A stretch of 64,000 bases of DNA, taken from contig NZ_JAIOUP010000001.1 in the NCBI RefSeq assembly GCF_019931165.1, positions 388,025-452,024 on the forward strand, read 5' to 3'. Source of the DNA: Schnuerera sp. xch1 (GTDB lineage Bacteria > Bacillota > Clostridia > Tissierellales > Tepidimicrobiaceae). Both the position numbers and the translations under genes were made by a program. Positions 34,333 to 43,852 of the stretch are shown here, one piece after another (positions within the stretch are counted from its first letter, which is position 1; the number at the start of each line of letters is the position of its first letter). Below the pieces are notes generated by a model. The model made no database searches. It was not told the DNA's origin and saw nothing but the letters and a program-made list of their open reading frames with translations.

Positions 34333-35169
34333 TTGATAAACAAAAAAATAGATATTGATTTCGAAACATTAGAACACAAGACAGGTAGTTTGAAAGAGCA
34401 TTATCATAATGGCTATGAAATAATCTTTATTACTAAAGGGAAGTCAAGTTTTACAATAAATGATAAAAAACATATATTTGACAAAAATAGTTTAGTATTC
34501 TTAAATAATTTAGAAAGACATAAAATGGATTTAATTGAAACCCCTTATTCTAGACATATGTTAATAATTGATTCAATTTATTTAGACAGTATAATTAAAG
34601 ACCCCATATTACTTTCTATTTTTAAAAGTAGTAGTGATAAAATTAAAGATAAGCTTACAATTAATAATGAACATGTTGACTTTATAGTTAGAACATTTCA
34701 AGAATTAAACTCAATATTTGATAAAAAAAATGAATTTTGGGAAATTGAATTTACTTCAAAATTAATCACTTTAGTTGTTTTTTTATACAGAGAATATAAA
34801 GATTTATTTCCACTTAGTCATATTAGCAAGAGAAAGCAAAAGATACTGGAAGTCCAATCATATATAGATGAGAATTTTAGAAAAGATATTACGTTAGATA
34901 ACTTGGCATCTAATTTTTACATAAGTAAATATTATCTTTCTCATTCCTATAAGGAAATTACAGGATTTACAATAAAACAATACATATTACTTAAAAGAAT
35001 TTCTTATGCAAAAAGTCTACTTTATCATACGGATAGAAGTATTACTGACATAGCCATGGAATGCGGATTTAACAGTCAAAGTAATTTTATCAGAAGCTTT
35101 TCAAAGAAAGAAAAACTCACACCTTTACAGTTTAGAAAATATTATCAAAAAATACAGATTACTTTTTAG
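34333..35169 (+). CDS. AraC family transcriptional regulator
   Basis: 278 residues: an N-terminal cupin-like sensor (KEHYHNGYEIIFITKGKSSF, then LVFLNNLERHKMDLIE) and a C-terminal double helix-turn-helix from about residue 175 (IDENFRKDITLDNLASNFYI ... YYLSHSYKEITGFTIKQYI ... ITDIAMECGFNSQSNFIRSF). The start is TTG behind TTGGAGGTAG. It is divergent from the flavoenzyme/PTS/heparinase operon, so it is probably its sugar-responsive activator. Confidence 0.88.
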   Translation: MINKKIDIDFETLEHKTGSLKEHYHNGYEIIFITKGKSSFTINDKKHIFDKNSLVFLNNLERHKMDLIETPYSRHMLIIDSIYLDSIIKDPILLSIFKSSSDKIKDKLTINNEHVDFIVRTFQELNSIFDKKNEFWEIEFTSKLITLVVFLYREYKDLFPLSHISKRKQKILEVQSYIDENFRKDITLDNLASNFYISKYYLSHSYKEITGFTIKQYILLKRISYAKSLLYHTDRSITDIAMECGFNSQSNFIRSFSKKEKLTPLQFRKYYQKIQITF

Positions 35170-35518
35170 TGAAATAAGTTATTTTACAATTTTAAAAGTT
35201 TTGTGGTTAGTATATATTTGTTTATATATAATTTTGTATTATATAACCTTTTACAAATTAAAGTATTTAACAATCCATAAATGGGAGGACTCGAACCCCC
35301 AACCTCTTGATTCGTAGTCTTGTTTTTTACTTTTTGTGTATTTATATAATCTTATAGAGGTATTGATTTTGCTTGATTATGGGGAATATACCTTTGTTAT
35401 GGTTTAATAATTTTTGACTACTATTTATTGCTTTAGTAGTCAAATAGTAGGCAAAGATAATATGTAGATATGTAACTATGACTTCATTTTCTAAATAAAT
35501 CTATATTACTTTTATATA
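35170..35518. other. Non-coding stretch with a tRNA fragment
   Basis: AT-rich DNA after the AraC gene. Apart from the tRNA-Arg piece at 35284-35319, only a direct and inverted TGACTACTATTT / TAGTAGTCAAATAGTAG repeat near 35427-35452 is seen; its role is unknown. No ORF is supported. Confidence 0.5.
35284..35319 (-). repeat. 36-nt internal fragment of tRNA-Arg(ACG)
   Basis: All 36 bases are identical to 62516-62551 of the intact tRNA-Arg gene, in the same orientation, covering the anticodon loop through the T-stem. The acceptor 3' strand and CCA are missing and replaced by CATTTATGGATTG. It looks like an attachment-site core left by an integrative element, but no integrase lies next to it. 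Confidence 0.75.
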
Positions 35519-35917
35519 CTATGAAAACACCTTAACTACTCCATCACTTAAAGTCATAATAGCAATTGCCGCTATTAATGTCCCACTCCATATTCCTATA
35601 CCAGGCAAAGGAATAGCAACTATCAGTATAAGTCCCTAAAAACCATATTTCTTTACATTATGACCTTTTTCCATAGATCTGTTGGTTAGCTTGTCTACTA
35701 TATTTCTAAATAATTTTGTCCTCCTTAAATAATTAAACACTGGTCTAATACCAAATAAAAGAATTGGTACAAGTAACATGCTATCTATGAAACTAATTAT
35801 AGTAGCATGTATAGACACCATTCTCATGGTCATGCCTACAGGAATAACTCCTCTAAGTTCTATTATTGGTAATGCCATATTAGCACCTTGCGAAAATGTA
35901 TTTATATATACAGGCAC
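35519..35917 (-). pseudogene. Small multi-drug export protein family gene with an in-frame stop
   Basis: LPIIELRGVIPVGMTM, then ILLFGIRPVFNYLRRTKLFRN and KKYGF match the small multi-drug export membrane family (Sm_multidrug_ex). At 35636-35638 a TAG stands where relatives usually have Trp (KYGF-stop-GLILIVAIPLPG); the frame then continues with IWSGTLIAAIAIM to a stop at 35519. A single nonsense change plus a shortened C-terminus indicates a decayed gene. The N-terminus is also short. It lies beside the tRNA fragment at the end of the polysaccharide region. Confidence 0.7.
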
Positions 35918-36274
35918 TTTCTATAATACTTCAATACTTCGACAAAACATATTAATTTCCTTCTTTTTATATTTAAATTGATTTATCTCATACTAAATAA
36001 GAGCAAACTTAACATCATCTATACTGAATTTAATATACTCATCAAAAAATTTAATAAATTGTTAAGTTAAGTAGCTTGGATTGTCAATGTTGAGTGTTCT
36101 TAATAAATTTAATAAATAAAATAATATATTTCATTTTTACAATTTCTATCACAAAATAGTAATTTTGAGTCGCTATAATTAAAAAAGATATAGCATTTAA
36201 AAAATATTTTTATTACTATATCTTTGACTATTCGCATGTAGTTTTAGAATATTCAATAGGTATATTTAAATATT
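35918..36274. other. AT-rich intergenic stretch
   Basis: No ORF or RNA is recognised here. The only clear element is the terminator hairpin at 36184-36225. Confidence 0.5.
36184..36225 (-). terminator. Terminator of the dGTPase/ATP-grasp pair
   Basis: On the minus strand AAAGATATAG pairs with CTATATCTTT, followed by further T residues, about 50 bp after the stop at 36275. Confidence 0.7.
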
Positions 36275-37678
36275 TTATTTATTATTTCGTTTTAACTTAG
36301 AAGGTATATTCGCTAATCTTAATAAATCACCAAAGTGGCTTGTAATCCCTATATTACCTATTAATTCAATCCCAATATTTTTACCTTTTATATCCCATAT
36401 AATCTTACGTAAAGCATCTAGACCATTTTTTACATCAAATTTAATATATTTTTCAGGATTACCTTTAACAATTACATTCTTTCTTCCACTACTCTTTAAC
36501 TGATTCAACTGGACTATCCATACATATTTTCCATCATAAACCCATTCTATTGAAACTTTACCAAGATATTTATAGTAGCTTCTAATTTTATTATGAGTCC
36601 TTTTTATTTCTTCTATTACTTCTTTAGGCAAGTTGTTATAGTCTTCTTCTCCAATCATAAAGGCATCACCTTTACCAGTTACACCTTCTATAATATCATT
36701 ATCGATATCTTCCTCTATAATTGACGCACCTGAGAACTTGGCTTCTACAGCATTCTGAGATAATATAGATGCTATATTTATTTTTTTATTACTCTTAGAT
36801 TCCTCAACATTCATAAGTTCAAAAGGATCTATCCAGCTATCCCCAGTATAATACTTACCTGGGGTTTTTGATACAGGGCATGTTCTTATCCATTTTTCGA
36901 ATAGTCCTGTTTTCTTTCCAAATACAAATGGAGATACATTTCTTGAAATTACAGTTGTTTTTGGAACCCTCAAGCCTAAAGAATCAGCAACCAGTAAACC
37001 AAAGGCTTTATCTCCTATAAATTTAGAAAAATTATTTGGCCAAGAAATCATAGGTTCATAATTAATATTTTCATATTTTTCATATTCCCATATAATCGTA
37101 TGTTCTTTTCTTAATCCTTGTCTTTTAGGATGAATACTAAATTCTACTCTATAATCTGGTTCAAAATTTATTTCTGGTCTAAATCCATATATCTTTTCTA
37201 AAATATCTATACCAATATATCTAGGTAATAAACAAACTCCATCCTTATCTACACATTTTGGCGTATCTCCTGGAGAAAACTCAATTATTTCACCTAATGC
37301 TACTCCAGAAACTCCACCATCATTAACATCAATATTCTCATTAATTATTGAATACTTATTATTCTTTCTATTATTTTCTATTATCGTTAAAATTTCATTT
37401 ATATCATTTATATTTTTATTATAAATAAGCTTATTTCCTTTCATTGTTTCTAAGCTATAGCTTCTTATATTAATTGCTTTAGAAGGTGCAGAATTTATAA
37501 GTTTAATAATTAATTCTCTTTCTGAGAGGTATTCTTTATCATTATATTCATTAATATGTATAAATCTTGGTTCGCGTTCATTTCCAGGAGCATAGCTAAT
37601 AAACTGAGCAATATTCCCTAAACCAAACTCTATAATTGAATTAAGCTTTTCATCTTTCATATCTATTTTATATTCCAT
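36275..37678 (-). CDS. PEP-synthase-like (PPDK N-terminal type) ATP-grasp protein
   Basis: 467 residues in two parts. Residues 1-205 contain NIRSYS, NENIDVNDGGVSGVALG (about 112-128) and VEFSIHPKRQG, which I do not recognise as a named domain. Residues 215-450 resemble the nucleotide-binding part of PEP synthase/PPDK: FIGDKAFGLLVADSLGLRVP, AKFSGASI, GVTGKGDAFMIG and GKVSIEWVYDGKYVWIVQLN. The usual QxRP end is QLNQ here and no phosphohistidine domain is present, so it cannot be a normal PEP synthase. It lies 38 bp after the dGTPase gene in a two-gene unit. The function is unknown. Confidence 0.6.
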   Translation of the reverse strand: MEYKIDMKDEKLNSIIEFGLGNIAQFISYAPGNEREPRFIHINEYNDKEYLSERELIIKLINSAPSKAINIRSYSLETMKGNKLIYNKNINDINEILTIIENNRKNNKYSIINENIDVNDGGVSGVALGEIIEFSPGDTPKCVDKDGVCLLPRYIGIDILEKIYGFRPEINFEPDYRVEFSIHPKRQGLRKEHTIIWEYEKYENINYEPMISWPNNFSKFIGDKAFGLLVADSLGLRVPKTTVISRNVSPFVFGKKTGLFEKWIRTCPVSKTPGKYYTGDSWIDPFELMNVEESKSNKKINIASILSQNAVEAKFSGASIIEEDIDNDIIEGVTGKGDAFMIGEEDYNNLPKEVIEEIKRTHNKIRSYYKYLGKVSIEWVYDGKYVWIVQLNQLKSSGRKNVIVKGNPEKYIKFDVKNGLDALRKIIWDIKGKNIGIELIGNIGITSHFGDLLRLANIPSKLKRNNK

Positions 37679-37716
37679 ATATTCACCATTACTCCTTACT
37701 TTTACTTTTTTCTTTT

Positions 37717-39039
37717 TTAATATTCATAATAGCTACCTATTGAGTTTAAATTAGAACATATCTCTTCAGCATATTTATCAGTCATACTAGATATATAATC
37801 TGCTATTATTCTTTCTTTAGGTAATTTATTTTTATCAATTTCTTTTTGGATATTCAATGGAAGTAATTTTGTCTCCCTGTTGAAATCCTTAAACAACGAT
37901 TCGACTATTTTTTTAGCTTTATCATCAGATCTAGCTACTTCAGGACTTCTAATGTAATATTCATCAAGTACATCTCTCAGATTTTTATAATATTCATAAT
38001 AATCATCACTGAAATTTATCAACAAACCTCGTTGATAAGCTTCCTTTTTTATGTCTTTATCTTTAGTTTCTTTTTCAGTTTTCCACCTATCCAATACTAA
38101 ATCTCTTTCATTATCTTTAATTCTTTTTTCAGTCTCGTTTCTAATGATAATAGGATTAATCTTTGATTTAGTATTCTTTAAATTTTTGAGATTATTCCAA
38201 CTCTTATTTATTAAATTGGTTAGCAAGTTTCTTATCAAATCTCTGTTTTCAAAATTACTAATATCTTTCTTGATAGCATTACATTTATCTTCAACATTAA
38301 TAATACTACATAAAATATCTTTCAATCTATTTTCTAATGTTTCATCATAATCAATAGCATGCTTATAGATGTCATTTTTAAAAAAATCCTCAAAGTCATG
38401 AGTTATATATGCTAATTTATCCGCCCAAAAAACCGTTTGAGACTCCAAACTACCTGGTTTTAATGGCGAAAATTTCTCACAATTAAATTGTTCTTCATTA
38501 TACCCGCCAGCATAGACATCAGAATCATGTTTTAGTATACCTTCAAGTATTTCATCTGAGAGATTTGCCCCTTTTCTTTCATAAGCTTGAGTCTCTAAAT
38601 ATCTTATGCTTTGAACTGCATGTGAAAATCCTCCTATATCTTTTAATTTATTATTAAGAATTTTTTCAACTGCATGTCCAAAAGGAGTATGTCCTATATC
38701 ATGCCCTAATGAAATTGCTGATACTAAGTCTCTGTTTAGTCCTAATGCATCTGCTATACTAACAGCAATCTGTTCAACCTCTAAAGTATGTGTTAATCGA
38801 GTTCTATGATCTCCATTTTTTGTAGATGCAATAACTTGTGTTTTATTTGCTAATCTTCGAAATCCTCCAGTATAAAGAATTCTATCCCTTTGTCTTCTAA
38901 AATCTGTTCTATTAGTTTCTTCATAATTAGATTTATATTGTGAATCCTCTTTATGCTTTATACCCCAATCATAAATATTCTTATTCTCTCTTTTTTCTAA
39001 ATCTAAACCTTTTCTAGTTCCTTCAATAAACATAATCAT
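37717..39039 (-). CDS. dGTPase-like HD-domain deoxynucleotide triphosphohydrolase
   Basis: 440 residues. TDFRRQRDRILYTGGFRRLA, then RLTHTLEVEQIA (His84), SLGHDIGHTPFGHAVE (His113-Asp114) and WADKLAYITHDFEDF (second Asp) form the HD metal site of dGTPases. It hydrolyses dNTPs to deoxynucleoside and triphosphate. Such enzymes act in dNTP balance and, in known cases, in phage defence by dNTP depletion. The long Lys/Asn-rich insert (about 230-320) is less conserved. It is coupled to the ATP-grasp gene and sits in a variable region, which makes a defence role worth testing. Confidence 0.85.
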   Translation of the reverse strand: MIMFIEGTRKGLDLEKRENKNIYDWGIKHKEDSQYKSNYEETNRTDFRRQRDRILYTGGFRRLANKTQVIASTKNGDHRTRLTHTLEVEQIAVSIADALGLNRDLVSAISLGHDIGHTPFGHAVEKILNNKLKDIGGFSHAVQSIRYLETQAYERKGANLSDEILEGILKHDSDVYAGGYNEEQFNCEKFSPLKPGSLESQTVFWADKLAYITHDFEDFFKNDIYKHAIDYDETLENRLKDILCSIINVEDKCNAIKKDISNFENRDLIRNLLTNLINKSWNNLKNLKNTKSKINPIIIRNETEKRIKDNERDLVLDRWKTEKETKDKDIKKEAYQRGLLINFSDDYYEYYKNLRDVLDEYYIRSPEVARSDDKAKKIVESLFKDFNRETKLLPLNIQKEIDKNKLPKERIIADYISSMTDKYAEEICSNLNSIGSYYEY

Positions 39040-39222
39040 TCCCCCAGTAAATAATGATTACTAATTATGTGCTTTTTGTATTTTGGAAACTATCTTAAGC
39101 ATAAAAAATTTAAAATAAAGTCTATAAATATACAAGAGTAATAACAAGAATAAAATTATTATAGTTAACATCTAATATTTATAATATACCATATGTTTTG
39201 ATAAAATCAAGTTTTAATAATA

Positions 39223-39357
39223 TTAATACTCCCATAGCTTATATTGAAGTGTAGGCTTGTCTATTATAGGCAACATTTCCTTTGGTTGTACCTTTATAGC
39301 TGGTAAAAATCTAGTACCTAATCTTGCTGCTGGTATGACTGCTTTTCTTACTTGCAT
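39223..39357 (-). pseudogene. galU: galU (UTP-glucose-1-phosphate uridylyltransferase) N-terminal remnant
   Basis: 44 codons from ATG 39357: [20 protein letters not shown] then [18 protein letters not shown], ending at TAA. This is the GalU N-terminus, but the nucleotide-binding [14 protein letters not shown] has Gly to Arg and other changes, and the remaining 240 or so residues are gone. It is a relic of a UDP-glucose synthesis gene, just upstream of the dGTPase gene and downstream of murJ. Confidence 0.8.
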
Positions 39358-39369
39358 TTGTATCCTAAT

Positions 39370-40887
39370 CTAACCTCTTCCCAATTTCCTCTTTACTGCT
39401 TTCACCATACTATCTACTTCATCAATCTTCATGAAGTAGATTATAACAAAATATACCGCTGCACCAATAATAATTGCTGCTATTAAGGTTAAATTAGCTC
39501 CCATATATCTAAATAAAATATTATAGGCTATTTTGGCTACTAATCCCATTATCAATGATGCAAATAAAACTTTTATAATGGAAATAGTAATGTTTTTCAT
39601 ACCAAAGGATCCTACTTTCTTTCTAAAGCTTATAAATAATAATACTGTAGAAAACAAAGCTGATATACTAGTAGCTAAGGCTAGTCCGCCTATACCTAAA
39701 TACTTAGATAAGATAATGTTTAATATGATATTCAACAACACTGCTATGGCTGAATTTATCATCGGAGTCTTAGTATCTTGTTGAGAATAAAATGCTCTTG
39801 ACAATATATTTTTTAGTCCAAATCCTAACATACCAATAGAATAGAAAAACAATGCATTAGAAGTCATGGATATAGCCTGATTATCAAATGCTCCTCTTCC
39901 AAATAGGAGTTTAACTACAGGTTCTGCAAAAATCATAGCACCTATAATGGCTGGTATTACTAATAAGCTAACAGAACTTATAGATTCTGATAGTGTCTTT
40001 TTTAATCCTTTAATATTATCCTCTGCTGCCATTTTAGATATGGTAGGATACATGACTGTTAATATTGGAGTAACACACAGTCCTTGTACAAATCCATTAA
40101 GCTTATTAGCATAATTAAGAGCTGATATACCACCAACAGCAATGCTCGAAGCTAAAGTTCTGTCAACAAGAACATTTATTTCATTTACAGATACCCCAAT
40201 AATAACTGGTAATGCTAAATATAACATTTCTTTAATATGTTCATCTTTTATATCTATTCCTAATCTATGTCTATAGCCTTTTTTATATATAAAAGGTGTT
40301 AATAACAATAACTGAGATGCTGTAGCTATAACACTTCCTATAGCAAGCACTAGTATATTTGTTTTAGAACTTAAGAAAATAGCAGCTATAGTTATAAAAT
40401 TTAATGGAAATCCTACTAATGCTGGTATAATATAGTTTCCTTTTATCTGTAGGAATCCTTTAAATATATGCATAAGTCCTGTAAAATATATTCCAAATAA
40501 ACTTATCTTTGTAAATCTAACTGCTAAAGCCAATGTTTTTCCTTCAAATCCTGATGCAAATAACTTAACTATTGGTTCTGTAAATGCAAGTCCAAATATA
40601 ATTATAATAGTACATATGATTATTGTTACATTTGAAAGATTATTAGTAAATCTATTACCTTCATTTTCTCCAATTTTTTGTTGTATATTGCTATACATAG
40701 GAATATAGCCTGTTGATATACCAGTTCCAATAAAAGCAAATATAACAGTAGGGATTGTTAAGGATATTAAATAAGCATCAGATATATTTGATGCTCCATA
40801 AAAGTATGATAAAGTAATTTCTCTACCAAATCCAAGTATTTTTGAAATTATTGTTATTAACATTAGTAATATAGCTGTTTTTTTCAT
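39370..40887 (-). CDS. murJ: MurJ/MviN-type lipid flippase
   Basis: 505 residues, about 14 membrane segments. It opens with ISKILGFGREITLSYFYGAS, the MurJ signature, with the conserved Arg (GREI), and contains PAIIGAMIFAEPVVKLLFGRG and FYSQQDTKTPM. MurJ flips lipid II. In this cluster, where no Wzx is visible, it may instead or also flip the polysaccharide repeat unit. The ATG start is weakly supported by its ribosome site. It lies downstream of the Wzy-like gene but is separated by about 540 bp with a large palindrome. Confidence 0.85.
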   Translation of the reverse strand: MKKTAILLMLITIISKILGFGREITLSYFYGASNISDAYLISLTIPTVIFAFIGTGISTGYIPMYSNIQQKIGENEGNRFTNNLSNVTIIICTIIIIFGLAFTEPIVKLFASGFEGKTLALAVRFTKISLFGIYFTGLMHIFKGFLQIKGNYIIPALVGFPLNFITIAAIFLSSKTNILVLAIGSVIATASQLLLLTPFIYKKGYRHRLGIDIKDEHIKEMLYLALPVIIGVSVNEINVLVDRTLASSIAVGGISALNYANKLNGFVQGLCVTPILTVMYPTISKMAAEDNIKGLKKTLSESISSVSLLVIPAIIGAMIFAEPVVKLLFGRGAFDNQAISMTSNALFFYSIGMLGFGLKNILSRAFYSQQDTKTPMINSAIAVLLNIILNIILSKYLGIGGLALATSISALFSTVLLFISFRKKVGSFGMKNITISIIKVLFASLIMGLVAKIAYNILFRYMGANLTLIAAIIIGAAVYFVIIYFMKIDEVDSMVKAVKRKLGRG

Positions 40888-41426
40888 TTATAAATCCTGC
40901 TCCATTCAATTATTGTTTCTGATACTATTATACATTTTAAATAATATCCACGGTTTTTCATGTATATAATATTAGATAATATTATATACATGAAAAATAA
41001 AATTTAATTTTCTTTCTTTCATTTCATATACAGTATACTTTATCACAACATATTAATATCCAGATTTGTGAATTTTTTTGCAAAGTTATTTTTCTTAAAT
41101 AGACTTTTTATTGCCATAGAAATATTTATATAATTAGTATTCTAAATATTTATTAACTTCATATTGTATATTTTTGCTATTTCCTTTGGAATTTCATTAA
41201 AATTAAAAAATCTTCTATAAGCAATATAATCACTGATATAATCTTTAATAATAAATCATCAAATAAACTGCTTTTATTAATAAGCCTTTTATGAAAACTA
41301 TTATTATATAACCTAAAATTATTTTAAGCTAAAACTAATTCATACTTACTGCATAAAATACAAATAATTATACTACAATTTTAGGTATAACTTTTTTGTG
41401 ATAACGAACATCTTTCAACAATATAA
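40888..41426. other. 539-bp intergenic stretch between wzy-like gene and murJ
   Basis: Very AT-rich, with no ORF of coding character on either strand. The only striking structure is the palindrome at 40954-40997. It may have held genes that decayed. Confidence 0.5.
40954..40997. repeat. Perfect 44-bp palindrome
   Basis: Two 21-bp arms (TTTTTCATGTATATAATATTA and its exact complement) flank a 2-bp centre GA. T's precede and A's follow the core, the reverse of a terminator, and the -10-like TATAAT motif lies within both arms. It is a candidate operator or cruciform-forming element. Confidence 0.7.
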
Positions 41427-42680
41427 TTAAATTTTCTCAACATAACCTATATATGCTATAACTACACCCCAAAATAACCATAACCATTCTGTACTTATAT
41501 TAGAACTTGATGATACTGAAGTTATTATAAATGCTGTCATTATTGATAATAATACAAGTGATGTATTTTTAATAAATCTATCTTTTGTATTTATATGAGA
41601 ATAGTACAATGCCTTTGCCATCTTAAAGTAAACCCAAATGTATCCAGTAAAAACAACTATACCATATCCTACAAGTATTTCGACCCACCAGTTATGCATA
41701 TTACGTATACTGCCAACATAATATATACGTTCAGTTTCCATCCAATATTCTATGTTCCCAGCACCAGTTCCAAATCCTATTGTTTCTTTTAAAAAATGTA
41801 ATCCATTTTTTATTAAATTTAATCTAGTAAAATCTGATCCAGTACTAAAATCAAAATGTAATTGATTTGATATAATTGCAATAATATTATCTATAAATCC
41901 TGGCATAATTAACAATAATATAGGTATAGCAATTGTTATTAACAATGCTTTTATATTTATCCTTTTGAAATACTTTAGAAATAAGAATACAATTATTCCA
42001 ATTATTAATCCAAGCATATTTGCTCTTGAACCTGTCCTTGATATAAGATATATTGAAGACACAATGTTAATTATACCTAGTATTCTAGCAACTTTAAATT
42101 TTGATGTTGAAAATATAATATAAGATATAAAAACTCCAAATACTAGTAAAGTAGCATAATCATTGACATTTCCAAACATTGAAACAGGTACTCTTGCTAT
42201 AGGATTATAACTAAATTGATTATATTTATCTATCTTATCTAAATCTGCAAATATATAATTACCTGTTAATAATTCGCTCCATCCGATTATATTATGTATA
42301 AAAATCATAGCACAAATTATAATAAAGAGTACTCTAAAATTTTTCTCTTTCTTTAAATATGTAGATAATATCCAGATACAAAGAAATCCACTACCTATGA
42401 AAAAAATAGCTCTCAGCCATGAATGATAATCTTTTACCCAACTGATAGAAAAAAGTGCATAAATGAACCAGAAAAAATAAAATTTTATTATTACATCTTG
42501 GTTGCTCTTAAATTTAAGACTAATCTTTTTATTTGTTTTTAAATATTCAAGTATCATCAAGAATGTAGTAATAAACAAACTTATTCTAAATACTGATAAT
42601 TCCATTATTCTTATATTTATAGAAAATAAATCTGCTGCTAAAAAAGATGATGCTATCATTAAATATAAAATTATCTTCAT
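41427..42680 (-). CDS. O-antigen ligase/polymerase family (Wzy-like) membrane protein
   Basis: 417 residues, about 11-12 membrane segments, with one large outside loop that contains FGTGAGNIEYWME and NMHNWWVEILVGYGI, the H-N-x-W-like signature of the Wzy_C/WaaL family. It would polymerise or ligate the polysaccharide repeat unit at the outer face of the membrane. It lies 35 bp downstream of the GT4 gene at 42716. Confidence 0.8.
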   Translation of the reverse strand: MKIILYLMIASSFLAADLFSINIRIMELSVFRISLFITTFLMILEYLKTNKKISLKFKSNQDVIIKFYFFWFIYALFSISWVKDYHSWLRAIFFIGSGFLCIWILSTYLKKEKNFRVLFIIICAMIFIHNIIGWSELLTGNYIFADLDKIDKYNQFSYNPIARVPVSMFGNVNDYATLLVFGVFISYIIFSTSKFKVARILGIINIVSSIYLISRTGSRANMLGLIIGIIVFLFLKYFKRINIKALLITIAIPILLLIMPGFIDNIIAIISNQLHFDFSTGSDFTRLNLIKNGLHFLKETIGFGTGAGNIEYWMETERIYYVGSIRNMHNWWVEILVGYGIVVFTGYIWVYFKMAKALYYSHINTKDRFIKNTSLVLLSIMTAFIITSVSSSSNISTEWLWLFWGVVIAYIGYVEKI

Positions 42681-42715
42681 TCTATCCCTCTATCTATAAG
42701 ATTTAATTAACTATA

Positions 42716-43852
42716 TTAATCTCTAGTATTTAATATCTTTTCATATACATCAATTATTTTATCTGCTATAGTTTCTGTTGAAAATTTTTCTTTTGTTTCT
42801 ATTGCGATACTCTTTCTGTCATATTTATCCATATTGTTGTACATATGTTTCATAGCTTCTGTTAGCTGTTTCTTATCATTAACATCAATCATTAAACCGT
42901 TATTTTCATTAACAAAACTTTCAGGACCACCACATTTAGTAGCTATCACTGGAATACCTGAAGCTAAGGCTTCAATATAAACTACACCAAAAGTCTCAGC
43001 TTGTGATGCTAACACAAAATAATTACTTTTCTTTAAATACTCAGAGATAATCTTTCTAGATTGTAAACCCATTAATTTTACTTTATTATCAATATTATGT
43101 CTTCGAATTAACTCTTCTAATTTTTTTCTTTCTGGACCATCACCAAATATTGTAAGTGTAACTTTTTCATTATTTTTAAAAGCACTTGCAAAAGCTTCGA
43201 TTGTTAAATCCATTCTTTTCCTTTCTATTAGTCCTCCAATAGAGATAAAATTAAAACATTCATTTTCTTTATTCGGTGAGTAAGTAAATAATTTAGTGTC
43301 TACAATATTCGGTATATATATTGCATCTTTATTAAACCTTTTCTTAATTATATCTTTCAATCCATGACTCACCGTTATTAAAGCATCTGTATTTTCATAA
43401 GCTCGACTTGCAATATGAAAAAGTCTGTTATCTATTGTTGGCTTCATCATAGATGAGAGATGTTCCGTCATTACAAAAGGAATATTGGTCTTTTGCTTTA
43501 ATTTTGAAGCTGTATAACCTACTCCAGCAAAATGGGCATGCATAATATCTGGTTTTCCTTGTTCCTTTAAAATTTTTCTATACAAAATTTTTAATCCTAA
43601 TATACTAATCTTTTGTCTTATTGATTTAGGTATTCTCCCAAGTGGAATATTTATTGCATATATTTCCACACCTTCAATCTTCTTTTTTTCAATTCCCCAT
43701 TTTCTCCACCTGCGAATTGATCTAACATCTATAGCTGCATATATTACTTTATGCCCAGCTTCAACCAATGCTTTAGCTTGATCAAATTCAAATATACCAT
43801 TCATTTTATACTTTTCAGTTGGATAACCCCTCGCTACAACTAATATATACAT
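42716..43852 (-). CDS. Glycosyltransferase family 4
   Basis: 378 residues, GT-B fold. The N-terminal acceptor domain has GYPTEKYKMNGIFEFDQAKAL and HAHFAGVGYTASKL; the C-terminal donor domain has ISIGGLIERKRMDLTIEAF and FGVVYIEALASGIPVIATKCGGPE with the conserved E-x7-E. It adds one sugar to the lipid-linked repeat unit on the cytoplasmic side. Donor and acceptor are unknown. Confidence 0.88.
   Translation of the reverse strand: MYILVVARGYPTEKYKMNGIFEFDQAKALVEAGHKVIYAAIDVRSIRRWRKWGIEKKKIEGVEIYAINIPLGRIPKSIRQKISILGLKILYRKILKEQGKPDIMHAHFAGVGYTASKLKQKTNIPFVMTEHLSSMMKPTIDNRLFHIASRAYENTDALITVSHGLKDIIKKRFNKDAIYIPNIVDTKLFTYSPNKENECFNFISIGGLIERKRMDLTIEAFASAFKNNEKVTLTIFGDGPERKKLEELIRRHNIDNKVKLMGLQSRKIISEYLKKSNYFVLASQAETFGVVYIEALASGIPVIATKCGGPESFVNENNGLMIDVNDKKQLTEAMKHMYNNMDKYDRKSIAIETKEKFSTETIADKIIDVYEKILNTRD

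Noticed and set aside
35427..35452. CRISPR-like repeats
   Set aside because: Only two short copies and no spacer pattern; no CRISPR array or cas gene was seen anywhere in the window.
36275..37678. True PEP synthase or pyruvate phosphate dikinase
   Set aside because: The phosphohistidine and PEP-binding domains are missing and the QxRP motif is changed.
40954..40997. Rho-independent terminator
   Set aside because: T's precede and A's follow the stem on both strands, so there is no U-tract after the hairpin.
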